Below are positions 18,096 through 27,385 of a stretch of DNA of 64,000 bases, piece after piece. The stretch lies in the NCBI RefSeq assembly GCF_900299525.1, contig NZ_OMKA01000029.1, positions 546,986-610,985 of the forward strand, read 5' to 3'. The notes under the pieces were generated by a model. The model did not search any database, had not been told where the DNA came from, and worked only from the letters and a program-made list of their open reading frames with translations. The translations under genes and the position numbers were made by a program. How positions within the stretch are numbered: the stretch's first letter is position 1; each line of letters starts with the position of its first letter. This DNA comes from Aquimarina sp. Aq78 (lineage in GTDB: Bacteria; Bacteroidota; Bacteroidia; Flavobacteriales; Flavobacteriaceae).

Positions 18096-18114
18096 TTACG
18101 GTTAAACCGTAAAA
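18096..18114. promoter_or_regulatory. Palindrome TTACGGTTAAACCGTAAAA, candidate operator
   Basis: An 8-bp stem TTACGGTT / AACCGTAA around one central base, 156 bp before the start of the small secreted protein gene at 18271. A copy differing at only two central bases lies at 53866-53884, at nearly the same distance from another secreted-protein gene. The match in sequence and position suggests a regulator-binding site. Confidence 0.55.
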
Positions 18115-18224
18115 TAACTATGTAAGAATTGTCGTTTTTAACAAAATTATTAGTATTTCATCGTTCAAAAAAAGCGTTTGATCTAAAAAATATCAAATCA
18201 TTTTTTAGGCTCTTATTTTCATAT

Positions 18225-18232
18225 TAAATTTG
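18225..18232 (+). promoter_or_regulatory. Putative -7 element TAAATTTG before the 112-residue secreted protein
   Basis: TAAATTTG fits TAnnTTTG, 38 bp before the ATG at 18271. No clear -33 TTG. The palindrome at 18096-18114 lies 110 bp upstream of it. Confidence 0.4.
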
Positions 18233-18270
18233 TCCTCAGATAGTTATTAAATATACCAAAGCCCCAAAAT

Positions 18271-18609
18271 ATGAAAACTACGATATCTTGCATTACTTTA
18301 TTATTTCTGGTTATAGGAATTAACGCACAAGAAATCAAAACCAAAAATCATATTACTAAAGCCAATGAAACGGCTACTGTAACTTCAAAGGAGACTACTA
18401 CAAATATTTCTTCTTCAACTAGGGCTTTAAAAACAGAAAACACATTAGAAGAAGACACATGTTATAGTGAAATTTCTAAAGCAACATTTTACGAAGCTTT
18501 AATTCGTCAAAATGGTTTCGAAATACACCTTAACAACAGTGATCTCGTTTTAAAAAATACAGAAGATATTATTACTAATAATAAGGAACGAATATCATAT
18601 TCAGAATAA
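18271..18609 (+). CDS. Small secreted protein of unknown function (112 aa)
   Basis: Begins with a signal peptide (CITLLFLVIGINAQE). The mature part is Thr/Ser-rich (about residues 27-60) and then has a short acidic and helical segment, EEDTCYSEISKATFYEALIRQNG, with a single Cys. No domain is recognised. It is flanked by its own promoter-like element and a strong terminator, so it forms a one-gene transcript, which argues that it is real rather than spurious. Location periplasmic or extracellular. Confidence 0.7.
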   Translation: MKTTISCITLLFLVIGINAQEIKTKNHITKANETATVTSKETTTNISSSTRALKTENTLEEDTCYSEISKATFYEALIRQNGFEIHLNNSDLVLKNTEDIITNNKERISYSE

Positions 18610-18636
18610 TTTATATCATCAACTAATCAACCAACA

Positions 18637-18672
18637 AAAAACACCTTTATAAATTTATAAAGGTGTTTTTTT
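18637..18672. terminator. Strong hairpin terminator between convergent genes
   Basis: A perfect 17-bp palindrome centred at 18653 (ACACCTTTATAAA and its complement) flanked by A-run and T-run. It can stop transcription both from the small secreted protein gene (+) and from clpX (-). Confidence 0.9.
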
Positions 18673-18705
18673 TATATAAAAAGTTTTTCTATATTTTTCT
18701 TCTAC

Positions 18706-19938
18706 TTAAGAGACTGCTTTTAGCTTTTTAATTGTAGATTTATTTAGCTTCTTTTCGGCATAATCTTTAGTTACTCTAAACTCTGTTTCTTCGCTTTCTG
18801 GCAGTTCGTACATTGCGTCTGTTAGAATTGCTTCACAAAGTGATCTAAGACCTCTTGCTCCTAATCTGTATTCCAGAGCTTTTTCTACAATGTACTCTAA
18901 TGCACCATCAGTAATTGAAAAACCAATATTATCCATTTCAAACAACTTCTTATATTGCTTTATAATAGCATTTTTAGGAACTGTTAAAATAGACCTAAGG
19001 GTTTCTTCATCCAGAGGGTTCATATAAGAAAGCACAGGAAGTCTACCAATAATCTCAGGAATCAATCCAAAATCTTTTAAGTCTCTCGGAATAATATACT
19101 GCAGCAGATTATCTTTCTCTATAGCGTCTTCACTTTTAGAAGCACTATATCCAACCGCTTGCATATTTAATCGTTTCTGGATCATTTTTTCGATCCCATC
19201 AAAGGCACCACCTGCAATAAAAAGAATATTTTCGGTATCTACTTCGATAAATTTTTGATCTGGATGCTTACGTCCACCTTTTGGCGGAACATTTACTACA
19301 GTACCTTCTAGCAACTTAAGTAAAGCTTGTTGAACTCCTTCTCCAGAAACATCTCTGGTGATACTAGGATTGTCACTTTTACGAGCTATTTTATCAATCT
19401 CATCAATAAATACAATACCTCGCTGTGCTTTTTCAAGATTGTAATCTGCAGCCTGAAGTAATCGTGTAAGAATACTTTCTACATCTTCACCCACATAACC
19501 CGCTTCGGTAAGTACAGTTGCATCTACAATAGCCAATGGAACGTTAAGCATTTTGGCAATGGTCTTAGCCATTAATGTTTTACCCGTACCCGTTTGACCC
19601 ACCATAATGATATTACTTTTTTGAATCTCAATATCATCTTCTGTCTGTGGTTGCAATAAGCGCTTATAATGATTATATACTGCAACAGACATTACTTTTT
19701 TTGTAAATTCCTGTCCTATTACATATTCATCCAAAAACTTCTTGATAGCCATAGGCTTTCGTAACATTAATTCGTTACTAAGCTCACCTGTTTCTTCATC
19801 TTTAGCTTCTTCTACTACAATTCCATGTGCCTGAACAATACACCTATCGCAAATATGGGCATCTAACCCTGCAATAAGCAAATTGGTTTCGGGCTTCTTT
19901 CTTCCGCAAAAAGAGCATTCTAAGTCTTCCTTAGCCAT
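18706..19938 (-). CDS. clpX: ClpX, ATP-dependent unfoldase subunit of ClpXP
   Basis: A 410-residue AAA+ protein of standard ClpX length. The N-terminal zinc-binding domain has four Cys (8, 11, 30, 33). The ATPase has Walker A GQTGTGKT (114-121), Walker [10 protein letters not shown] (175-182), the pore loop GYVGED, and sensor and arginine-finger regions with ARGLRS near the C-terminus. It recognises and unfolds substrates and feeds them to ClpP. It follows clpP on the same strand with a 95-bp gap, so it may be co-transcribed or have its own weak promoter. All key residues appear present. Confidence 0.98.
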   Translation of the reverse strand: MAKEDLECSFCGRKKPETNLLIAGLDAHICDRCIVQAHGIVVEEAKDEETGELSNELMLRKPMAIKKFLDEYVIGQEFTKKVMSVAVYNHYKRLLQPQTEDDIEIQKSNIIMVGQTGTGKTLMAKTIAKMLNVPLAIVDATVLTEAGYVGEDVESILTRLLQAADYNLEKAQRGIVFIDEIDKIARKSDNPSITRDVSGEGVQQALLKLLEGTVVNVPPKGGRKHPDQKFIEVDTENILFIAGGAFDGIEKMIQKRLNMQAVGYSASKSEDAIEKDNLLQYIIPRDLKDFGLIPEIIGRLPVLSYMNPLDEETLRSILTVPKNAIIKQYKKLFEMDNIGFSITDGALEYIVEKALEYRLGARGLRSLCEAILTDAMYELPESEETEFRVTKDYAEKKLNKSTIKKLKAVS

Positions 19939-20033
19939 AGTTATTTAATTTCATTTTCATAAAAACTTCTCCTGTTTTCGTATATGCATACAAGTATAAG
20001 GGAAAAATCCCCTTATTAACAAGAAAAATCACA

Positions 20034-20708
20034 TCATTCTCTAGTCAAAATCTCATCAATCATTCCATACTCCAGAGCTTTATCTGCTTTCATCCAATAA
20101 TCTCTATCGCTATCCTCATAAACTTTATCGTAGGTTTGTCCGGAGTGTTTGGCAATAATTTTATATAATTCTTCTTTTAATATCAAAATCTCACGTGCAG
20201 TGATTTCTATATCACTTGCTTGTCCTTGAGCACCGCCCAATGGCTGATGAATCATTACGCGACTATGAGGTAATCCAGAACGTTTTCCTTTTTGCCCTGC
20301 ACATAATAACACAGCTCCCATAGATGCAGCCATACCTGTACATATAGTAGCTACGTCTGGTTTGATAAATTGCATTGTATCATAAATACCAAGGCCTGCA
20401 TAGACACTTCCTCCTGGAGAATTAATATAAATCTGAATATCTTTAGAAGAATCTACACTTTCGAGAAATAACAATTGAGCCTGAACAATATTAGCCACCT
20501 GATCATTAATCCCGGTTCCTAAAAATATAATACGATCCATCATTAACCTCGAAAAAACATCAAAAATAGCAATATTCATTTGACGTTCTTCTATGATATT
20601 AGGAGTCATCCCGGTTGGATACATACTACTAACGATCTGGCCATAATAATTGCTATTAATACCATGATGCTGTGTAGCGTATTTTTCGAATTCTTTTCCG
20701 TAATCCAT
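20034..20708 (-). CDS. clpP: ClpP, ATP-dependent Clp protease proteolytic subunit
   Basis: A 224-residue serine peptidase (S14). The nucleophile lies in GMAASMGA (Ser129) and the histidine in MIHQPLGG (His154), with the Asp in the later DSDRDYWM region. [14 protein letters not shown] is the oxyanion and dimer-contact region. The N-terminus is about 30 residues longer than in E. coli, as usual for the flavobacterial enzyme with its propeptide-like start. It assembles into the tetradecameric chamber served by ClpX, encoded next. A terminator separates it from tig, so it has its own transcript or depends on readthrough. Confidence 0.98.
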   Translation of the reverse strand: MDYGKEFEKYATQHHGINSNYYGQIVSSMYPTGMTPNIIEERQMNIAIFDVFSRLMMDRIIFLGTGINDQVANIVQAQLLFLESVDSSKDIQIYINSPGGSVYAGLGIYDTMQFIKPDVATICTGMAASMGAVLLCAGQKGKRSGLPHSRVMIHQPLGGAQGQASDIEITAREILILKEELYKIIAKHSGQTYDKVYEDSDRDYWMKADKALEYGMIDEILTRE

Positions 20709-20735
20709 ATTTCTTTTTCTGAAATTTTTATTGAT

Positions 20736-20770
20736 AAAAAGGGCGTTAACCTAAAGATAGTTTAACGCCC
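20736..20770 (-). terminator. Terminator of tig (minus strand)
   Basis: GGGCGTTAA (20741-20749) pairs with TTAACGCCC (20762-20770). Read on the minus strand the stem is followed by TTTTTATCAA. It ends the tig transcript just before clpP. Confidence 0.85.
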
Positions 20771-20809
20771 TAAATATAAGTATAATTCCTTAGTAAATTA
20801 CAACATTAA

Positions 20810-22132
20810 TTATTTGTAAACTTCTTTTATGAATTCATCAAAGCTAACCTCTTTTATCTTTAGCTTCGCATTTTCTTTATAATAATTAAGCAACTTTTTA
20901 CTCATCAATTGCTCAGAGATTCTTTTAACCTCTTCTTGATTTGATAATATTCTTGCTGCAATATCCTCTAGCTCTTTATCTTCTGGAGAATTTTGCCCAA
21001 ATTGAGCCATCTGACCTTTAATCAAATCTTTTGCAAAATCTTTTAATTCTTCAAAAGTTACCTGAAGGTTATTATCATTAATTATTTTACCTTCGATTAA
21101 TTGATAACGTAATCCTTTTTCACTTTTTTCAAACTCATCCTTTGCTTCATCTTCTGTTAAAGGCTGCTCACCAGTTGCTCTAATCCATTTCTGTAAAAAC
21201 TCATTAGGAAGGTCAAATTTAGTATTCTCTAAAACGTTTTCAGTAATAGCATTAAGCAATTGTTGTTCTGATTGTTGCTCGAACTGGCGTTCGGCATCTT
21301 CTTTTATTTTTTCTCTCAAATCAGTAACCGATTTTATAACACCAGCACCATATAGTTTATCAAACAACTCTTGATCTAAATCTGCAAGCTCCTGAGTATT
21401 TATTTCTGAAACTGTAAAGATTACTTCTATATTAAGATCATGTGCTTCATCATGATTTATTTTTAAAGCACTTATCAAATCATGATCATCGGCAAACAAT
21501 CCTTTTGTTTTTAATTTGATAACATCACCTACCTTTGCTCCCATAAATTTATCAAGGTTCTTTTTACCTTTAATTTTATCTAGGGAAACAGTAAATGGAT
21601 TATCAATTTCTTTTTCTTCATTAGCAAAAGAACCAGCTACCAAATCATCTTCCTCTACAGTATCTTTAGGTATTAGTTTACCATATTGCTTTTGGATAGT
21701 TTTGATCTGATTATCGATCATCTCATCGTTTGCTACAATTTTGTAGTGAGTGATAGCTTTTTTACCATTAAGCTTCACTTCGAATTTTGGAGCTAATCCA
21801 AGTTCGAATTCGAAAGAGTAATTATCAGTATCCCAGTCAAAATTATCCTGCTCCTTAGGCAAAGGATTTCCTAATACATCAAGTTTTTCCTCTGTAAGAT
21901 ATTTATTTAATGCATCTTGTAACAGCTTATTTACCTCATCTACCAAAACTGCTTTTCCATATTGTTTTTTAACAAGTCCCATAGGAACGTGACCTTTTCT
22001 AAAACCAGGAATGTTAGCATTTTTACGATAATCACTAAGGATTTTTTCAACCTTATCACTATAGTCTTCTTTAGCGATATCTACGGTTACCACTGCATTT
22101 AATTCGTCTAATTGCTCTTTTGAAATATTCAT
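20810..22132 (-). CDS. tig: Trigger factor, ribosome-associated chaperone
   Basis: A 440-residue protein with the ribosome-binding motif region (IPGFRKGHVPMGLVKKQYG) near residues 40-58, a central PPIase-like part that looks degenerate, as in other Bacteroidota, and a helical C-terminal arm domain. It binds nascent chains at the ribosome exit. Located upstream of clpP-clpX on the same strand, the classical tig-clpP-clpX arrangement, though here an intrinsic terminator separates tig from clpP. A good promoter is visible upstream. Confidence 0.96.
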   Translation of the reverse strand: MNISKEQLDELNAVVTVDIAKEDYSDKVEKILSDYRKNANIPGFRKGHVPMGLVKKQYGKAVLVDEVNKLLQDALNKYLTEEKLDVLGNPLPKEQDNFDWDTDNYSFEFELGLAPKFEVKLNGKKAITHYKIVANDEMIDNQIKTIQKQYGKLIPKDTVEEDDLVAGSFANEEKEIDNPFTVSLDKIKGKKNLDKFMGAKVGDVIKLKTKGLFADDHDLISALKINHDEAHDLNIEVIFTVSEINTQELADLDQELFDKLYGAGVIKSVTDLREKIKEDAERQFEQQSEQQLLNAITENVLENTKFDLPNEFLQKWIRATGEQPLTEDEAKDEFEKSEKGLRYQLIEGKIINDNNLQVTFEELKDFAKDLIKGQMAQFGQNSPEDKELEDIAARILSNQEEVKRISEQLMSKKLLNYYKENAKLKIKEVSFDEFIKEVYK

Positions 22133-22164
22133 TATCTCTACGTTTACTACTAAAAATTGGCTTG

Positions 22165-22194
22165 CAAAAGTAATACTTTTTTACATCACAACAA
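22165..22194 (-). promoter_or_regulatory. Promoter of tig (TTG / TACTTTTG)
   Basis: On the minus strand TACTTTTG (plus 22165-22172) matches TAnnTTTG and a TTG lies 19 nt upstream of it (plus 22192-22194). It is about 32 bp before the tig start codon. Confidence 0.55.
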
Positions 22195-22228
22195 ACTTTT
22201 AACTCCTTGAAAAACAGTAAGCGTTACA

Positions 22229-22576
22229 TTAATTCTTGTCTTTCTTCAAAATAGAATGTAGTATTGATTGAAACACAGATAACAAGACACTAAAGATCAG
22301 TGCCCACAACCATCCATTTACACTAAAACCTGCTATAAAATAATCTGCCAATAAAATAATTGCTGCATTAATAACTAAAAGAAACAATCCTAAAGTAAGT
22401 ATTGTAGCTGGTAGCGTTAAAATAACCAGTAAAGGCTTTACAATTGTATTTAAAATTGCCAAAACGGCTGCAACTATCAATGCACTAACATAGTTATCGA
22501 CTCCTACTCCTGGCAGGATCTTGGCTAGAAGAAGCACTGCTAATGCATTTAAAATAAGTTTAAGTATAAAATTCAT
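22229..22576 (-). CDS. Four-helix membrane protein of the phage holin superfamily IV / YvlD type
   Basis: A 115-residue hydrophobic protein with four membrane segments: LILNALAVLLLAKILPGV, ALIVAAVLAILNTIVKPLL (with the characteristic NTIVKPLL), LTLPATILTLGLFLLVINA and a C-terminal WLWALIFSVLLSVFQSILHS. Proteins of this family are annotated phage holin family but are chromosomal and not linked to phage here. Role unknown. It is alone between tig and the SGNH gene, with a terminator on its upstream side. Confidence 0.85.
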   Translation of the reverse strand: MNFILKLILNALAVLLLAKILPGVGVDNYVSALIVAAVLAILNTIVKPLLVILTLPATILTLGLFLLVINAAIILLADYFIAGFSVNGWLWALIFSVLLSVFQSILHSILKKDKN

Positions 22577-22605
22577 ACCTCAAATATAAACTTTATCTCA
22601 TTCAA

Positions 22606-22640
22606 TAAAAAAGCCTGCTGAAAAAAAACAGCAGGCTTTT
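22606..22640 (-). terminator. Terminator after the SGNH-hydrolase gene (minus strand)
   Basis: GCCTGCTG (22613-22620) pairs with CAGCAGGC (22629-22636) over an A8 loop. On the minus strand a run of T follows. It also has T residues on the plus-strand side. Confidence 0.85.
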
Positions 22641-22666
22641 ATCTAAACATTGTTTAGTATATTTTC

Positions 22667-24259
22667 TTAATTAACATCATTATTTAAGGTAATAGTACCA
22701 TAATCCGCAGGATTAACCCTTGGCAAATTAGCCCCATAAGTAGCTTTGATAGCATCCAATACCCCATTTGTTATCAGAGCATGAGCTCTTGGTGTTGGGT
22801 GCACCCCATCTAATGAGAACCCTCCTCCTGTAACAAATTCTGATGTAATCGCTCCTCCATCAATAGGAATACCTCCATTTGCTGCTTGCGCCAAATCGGC
22901 TGCTGCATCATAAAATGCCAACCCTTTTGCTGTCGCAAGACCTGCAATAGTAGCATTAAATCCTGTACGAGCATTTTCTATAGCCGTTTGTTCTGCAGGT
23001 GTTAACACATACTTATCCTCTAAAGGAAAACTAACACCATTAACTGCTAATTGTCCGGCTTCTTCCTGAGACAAACCTAAACCAACTAATTCTGCAAACC
23101 TGGCTTCATTAAGTTTCCCTATAATACTTGAACTGGTAAGCACTAACAAATCATCTGCAGTAGCTTGTCTTGCCTGACCGTACTGCGCTCCAAAAAGAGC
23201 TGCTTTTAATGCTCCAAATGTAGGAGTCAAAGCCGCAGTCAATTGTGCCGTTTTATCATCGAGTGATTCATCTTTAATTACCACAGCACTTGCTCCAGTA
23301 GCAGAAAATTCTATTGCTCTTTCTGGAACACCAATACCTGCAAATGCAAGGTTTAATCCTGCATAGGTTGCATTAAGTGTTGGTATTTGCGGTCCGAAAT
23401 CAGGATTTAAAGGACTTAATGGTGCATAAGGAACAGTTGTAAAAAATGGTATAGAAGTTACACTTGGTAAATTCAACAACACTCCTTTAGCTCCTTTTGC
23501 AGTAAGCGCATCAATTAATTGACTATATACCCCTGCAAATACAGTAGTATTTGTAATATCATTTGAACCATATGAAGTTGGATCAAGATTAGGCACTTCA
23601 TTATTATCTGCTCCTACACCGCCAGAAGTAGCATAGCTAAGTATGTCATTATTTCCGATCCATAAACTAAAGAAGGTAGGATTCTGTGCTACAGCATCTC
23701 CTATCACCGTTGCCGTTGTAGAAGAAGCAAATCTTGCATAGTAAGGATTTGCCAAACCACCTGCTACCCCAGCTACATTACCATATCCTGGTGCAGCCAA
23801 ATGAAAACTTTTTGCTCCTGGAACTCCCATATTATTAAAAGAACCATCTAAACTACTAGTTATCTCTGTAGTAGGTGCAGCTCCTGTATATACAGAAGGT
23901 CCTACAGGGTTACCATCTGCATCAAAAACTAACACAAATCTATTGTCTAAAATCTGAGTTCCTCCTAGTAATGCTCCTCCTGTATTATCCGACATTAATG
24001 GTTGTGTAAAATCACCACCACCTGCAAATGCAAATTGCTTGGATACTATATTAGGATATGAATTTTCTTGTCCTGTTATATATAATGCTCCGTCCGCAAA
24101 ACCAGCCGTAAGTGAGTTCCCTAATGCTACATAAGTACTAAAATCAGCTTCTCCACTTGTATACGTTCCTGCTTCATCAATAGGATTATCAAATTCTGGT
24201 TCACATGCTATTATTCCTAATGCAAGAATTGCTAAGTATTTTATATTTTTCCTCATCAT
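22667..24259 (-). CDS. SGNH/GDSL-type hydrolase, lipoprotein
   Basis: A 530-residue lipoprotein (lipobox region GIIAC, Cys19). The SGNH blocks are visible: block I YVALGNSLTAGFADG with nucleophile Ser49, the block III-like IGNNDIL, and block V DGVHPTPRAHAL near the C-terminus with catalytic Asp and His. A long Ala/Gly/Leu-rich insert between blocks is typical of the Bacteroidota members. It would hydrolyse an ester, perhaps a lipid. It lies 5 bp after the FadL-like porin gene, the usual flavobacterial pair, which suggests joint uptake and cleavage of hydrophobic substrates. Confidence 0.88.
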   Translation of the reverse strand: MMRKNIKYLAILALGIIACEPEFDNPIDEAGTYTSGEADFSTYVALGNSLTAGFADGALYITGQENSYPNIVSKQFAFAGGGDFTQPLMSDNTGGALLGGTQILDNRFVLVFDADGNPVGPSVYTGAAPTTEITSSLDGSFNNMGVPGAKSFHLAAPGYGNVAGVAGGLANPYYARFASSTTATVIGDAVAQNPTFFSLWIGNNDILSYATSGGVGADNNEVPNLDPTSYGSNDITNTTVFAGVYSQLIDALTAKGAKGVLLNLPSVTSIPFFTTVPYAPLSPLNPDFGPQIPTLNATYAGLNLAFAGIGVPERAIEFSATGASAVVIKDESLDDKTAQLTAALTPTFGALKAALFGAQYGQARQATADDLLVLTSSSIIGKLNEARFAELVGLGLSQEEAGQLAVNGVSFPLEDKYVLTPAEQTAIENARTGFNATIAGLATAKGLAFYDAAADLAQAANGGIPIDGGAITSEFVTGGGFSLDGVHPTPRAHALITNGVLDAIKATYGANLPRVNPADYGTITLNNDVN

Positions 24260-24264
24260 CTTTA

Positions 24265-25512
24265 TTACATTTTATAAGTTAAACCAAGTCCAGGAGCAAA
24301 TGCGCTGGATTTATATGTTCCTCCAAAAGATTCTCTACCACCTGTCGAGTTTGTACCAAAATCATAAGAAGCATCTACTTCTTCAAATCTTAAATAAAAG
24401 AATGAAGCGTCAATAGCTAACTTAGGTGTTACAGCAAAACTCAAACCACCAGTAAACCCATCAGAGTCATTACGAGGAGTTTCTGGAGCGAAATAGCCTG
24501 GTTGCACCGGAGTTTCATCACGATAATACCCTGCTCTTAAGGTAATTTTATCAGTCGCCTGATACTGTAATCCAAGTCGGTATACTGAAGAATTTTTATA
24601 ATTACGTGGGTTTACTGAATTAGAACCATTACCAAAAGTAAGGTCCAATGATTTATACACATCCCAGAATTGTCTGTTATAATCAAATGCAAATACCCAT
24701 TTCTCATATTCGTATGACAGTCCTATAGTAAGCTCTGCTGGTAATGGCAATTCTGCATTAAAAGTTGTAGTTCCATTAGCTGGTGTAGCAGGAGAATTTG
24801 GAAAATTCGAAAAAGTAGCTTCTCCCCCTTCAACTTCCATAATAATCTCACTACGGTAGTTAAATCCTATATGAAAATCTTCGGTAGGATTAAACATTGC
24901 ACCTATACTCCATCCCCAATTAGTAACTCCAGAATCATCAACCGTAATATTGGAACGGTTACCTTCTAAATCGGTTGTTGTTCTACTAGCATTACGATTA
25001 AAATTCACAGAACCGGTAACATAAATTGGCCCACCTCCAATACTAAAATGATCAGAAATCTTAAATGATACTACTGGCTGTATATAGATTGCCGCTAATT
25101 CAATATTATTAACCAAATGAGAACCTGCCCAATCAGTCGGCCATTCTACTTCGCTACCAAAAGGAGTATATACCCCCAAACCAATAGACATCCAATCATT
25201 TACCTTATAAGAACCGTATAAACTAAGAGGAGTACCTACAGAACTATCAGTTTCTGAAGAGGTACCTAATCCTTGGTTTTGATATATTACATTCGTAAAG
25301 ATACCACTTGCACCAACACTTACGTTTAATTTATTTTCTAAGTACACAAGACCCGCAGGATTAAAGAATACCAATTCTGCACTATTCACCACCGCTACTC
25401 CAGTATGCCCCATGGCAACAGCTCTTTGTCCTTGCACACTAACTCTATATCCGCCTGCATACGTAACCAAGGTTACCGAGACGAACAGAATAAATAATAA
25501 AAGTTTTCTCAT
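24265..25512 (-). CDS. Outer-membrane transport protein, FadL/OmpP1/TodX family
   Basis: A 415-residue outer-membrane barrel with an N-terminal signal peptide (LLLFILFVSVTLVTYAGG). The start of the mature part, GYRVSVQGQRAVAMGHTGVAVV, and ELVFFNPAGLVYLE match the FadL N-terminal hatch. Repeated amphipathic strands follow, and the last residues GLGLTYKM end on an aromatic-Lys-Met pattern. It transports long-chain fatty acids or other hydrophobic compounds across the outer membrane. It is the first gene of an operon with the SGNH hydrolase. Confidence 0.9.
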   Translation of the reverse strand: MRKLLLFILFVSVTLVTYAGGYRVSVQGQRAVAMGHTGVAVVNSAELVFFNPAGLVYLENKLNVSVGASGIFTNVIYQNQGLGTSSETDSSVGTPLSLYGSYKVNDWMSIGLGVYTPFGSEVEWPTDWAGSHLVNNIELAAIYIQPVVSFKISDHFSIGGGPIYVTGSVNFNRNASRTTTDLEGNRSNITVDDSGVTNWGWSIGAMFNPTEDFHIGFNYRSEIIMEVEGGEATFSNFPNSPATPANGTTTFNAELPLPAELTIGLSYEYEKWVFAFDYNRQFWDVYKSLDLTFGNGSNSVNPRNYKNSSVYRLGLQYQATDKITLRAGYYRDETPVQPGYFAPETPRNDSDGFTGGLSFAVTPKLAIDASFFYLRFEEVDASYDFGTNSTGGRESFGGTYKSSAFAPGLGLTYKM

Positions 25513-25794
25513 AATTAATTAGTATTGTTTGTTATGTTTAGAATGAACTTGTCTACTTTTTTGTTTGTAAGTGAAAAATTTTGACAGTTAATCTAGAATA
25601 AAAGATTTCCTGAGAGTATCACCAAGCCATATTATGGTAAAGACACAAAAACTTAGAGGCCAAAATGTAAAATTCGTAGGTAAACAAAAAGTTTATATAA
25701 GTTCTATATTAAAATTTGATTTTCCAAATTTAATAGAAAATACTAATTATCCAACGAAATCATCAAAATATTATGCATACATAGCATTTTTTCT

Positions 25795-26562
25795 CTATTT
25801 TTTGATGAATTCTAACACTTCTTCCAAAAAATTAGTTGGGTTTTCGGCATGTAACCAGTGGCCAGCGTTTGAAATTTCCCCGATTATCGAATTAGGGAAT
25901 TGTTTTTTTATTCTGGTTTCATCTTCATCCAGAATATAATTAGATCTTTCTCCTTTAAGAAAAAGAGTATACCCAGAATAGGTATATTGTTCAGGAAGTT
26001 CTACTCCTATTTCATGAGCATTTTCAATCAATGCTTTTAAATTTATTCGCAATCCAAGTACTCCTTTATCTATCCAGTACAAGTTTTTAAGAAGAAACAT
26101 TCTTACTCCTGCATCAGGCACATACGTGCTTAACTCCTGATCCACTTCTCCTCTGGATTTTAAAATCTCAAAATCTAAAGCACTTAACCCATCCAAAATA
26201 TCCTGATGATGCAACGGATAATATTTTGGTCCTATATCAGCTATAATTAGATGGTCAATCAAATCAGGATATTTTGATGCAAAAAGCATTACCGTCTTCC
26301 CTCCCATAGAGTGTCCCAAAACATTACAGTTTTGCAAATGATGTTCTTCACAATACGTTGCTAAATCATCTGCAAGTATGTCATAACTAAACTCATTACT
26401 ATGAGGGCTTCTACCATGGTTTCGTTGATCTACCAAATGAACCTGAAATCCTTGTTCAGAGATTTTCTTTCCAAGTGTTTTCCAATTATCTCCCATCCCT
26501 AAAAATCCATGAAGGATTATAAAAGGTTGCCCTTTGCCAAAAACGTTTGCATGTAACTTCAT
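25795..26562 (-). CDS. Alpha/beta hydrolase (YbfF-like esterase)
   Basis: A 255-residue cytosolic alpha/beta-fold hydrolase. Motifs: LHGFLGMGDNW (oxyanion region), DQRNHGRS, the nucleophile elbow GHSMGGK (Ser), DIGPKYYPLHHQ and the C-terminal histidine in NAGHWLHAENP. The pattern is that of YbfF-type esterases acting on small acyl or thioester substrates. It is the second gene of a two-gene operon after pdxJ with a 9-bp gap. The substrate is unknown. Confidence 0.9.
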   Translation of the reverse strand: MKLHANVFGKGQPFIILHGFLGMGDNWKTLGKKISEQGFQVHLVDQRNHGRSPHSNEFSYDILADDLATYCEEHHLQNCNVLGHSMGGKTVMLFASKYPDLIDHLIIADIGPKYYPLHHQDILDGLSALDFEILKSRGEVDQELSTYVPDAGVRMFLLKNLYWIDKGVLGLRINLKALIENAHEIGVELPEQYTYSGYTLFLKGERSNYILDEDETRIKKQFPNSIIGEISNAGHWLHAENPTNFLEEVLEFIKK

Positions 26563-26571
26563 ATCTACAAT

Positions 26572-27285
26572 TTATTTTAATCGATGTAAATACATATTAA
26601 CTACATTTTCTAATCCCAGATATATAGATTCACTTATTAAAGCATGCCCAATAGAAACTTCAAGAAGTCCAGGAATATTTTCTTTAAAAAATTTGATATT
26701 ATCTAAAGAGAGGTCATGACCTGCATTCACCCCAATCCCAAGGTCTATTGCTTGTTGAGCACAAACCGTGTAAGGTTGTATCGCTTTCAAATTTCCTTTA
26801 GCATATTCTGAAGCAAATTCTTCGGTATACAATTCAATTCTATCCGCTCCCGTAATTGCAGCTCCCTCTATTATCTCAGAAACGGGATCTACAAATATTG
26901 AGGTTCTAATATCATTACGTTTAAACTCAGATATTACTTCTTTCAAAAAACTTTCGTGTTTTTTTGTATCCCAGCCCGCATTACTTGTTATAGCATCCAC
27001 TGCATCAGGCACCAAAGTAACCTGTGTTGGTTTAACAGCCAATACTAACTCTATAAACTTAGGGATTGGGTTTCCTTCTATATTATATTCTGTATTTACA
27101 ATTGGCTTCAGATCATACGCATCCTGATATCGTATATGCCTCTCATCTGGTCTTGGATGTATCGTAATTCCTTCCCCTCCAAAATGCTGAATATCGGTAG
27201 CTACTTGTATTAAATTCGGAGTATTTCCTCCTCTTGAATTACGTAAAGTTGCAATTTTATTAACGTTAACACTTAACTTTGTCAT
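26572..27285 (-). CDS. pdxJ: PdxJ, pyridoxine 5'-phosphate synthase
   Basis: A 237-residue TIM-barrel enzyme joining 3-amino-2-oxopropyl phosphate and 1-deoxyxylulose 5-phosphate to pyridoxine 5'-phosphate. Visible motifs: LSVNVNKIATLRNSRGGNTP at the start, GITIHPRPDERHIR, ELVLAVKPTQVTLVPD, RIELYTEEFA, and GHDLS followed by EVSIGHALI at the end. Length and order match PdxJ. A TATTTTTG -7-like element lies on the minus strand at 27313-27320, 28 bp upstream. It forms an operon with the alpha/beta hydrolase. Confidence 0.97.
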   Translation of the reverse strand: MTKLSVNVNKIATLRNSRGGNTPNLIQVATDIQHFGGEGITIHPRPDERHIRYQDAYDLKPIVNTEYNIEGNPIPKFIELVLAVKPTQVTLVPDAVDAITSNAGWDTKKHESFLKEVISEFKRNDIRTSIFVDPVSEIIEGAAITGADRIELYTEEFASEYAKGNLKAIQPYTVCAQQAIDLGIGVNAGHDLSLDNIKFFKENIPGLLEVSIGHALISESIYLGLENVVNMYLHRLK

Positions 27286-27385
27286 GGTTTTTGATGTCTT
27301 TTACTAAAAAAGCAAAAATACAAAGTTGAGAACGCCTTGATTGTATATTTTTTGATTATTTTGCATAATATAGCCCCCAAAAGTT

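Noticed and set aside
22229-22576. Prophage holin
   Set aside because: The family name is misleading; no phage structural, lysis or integrase genes are nearby, and this membrane protein family is chromosomal.
25634-25939. 101-residue plus-strand frame
   Set aside because: Overlaps the C-terminal end of the alpha/beta hydrolase gene on the other strand and has no signal, domain or start context; a shadow frame.
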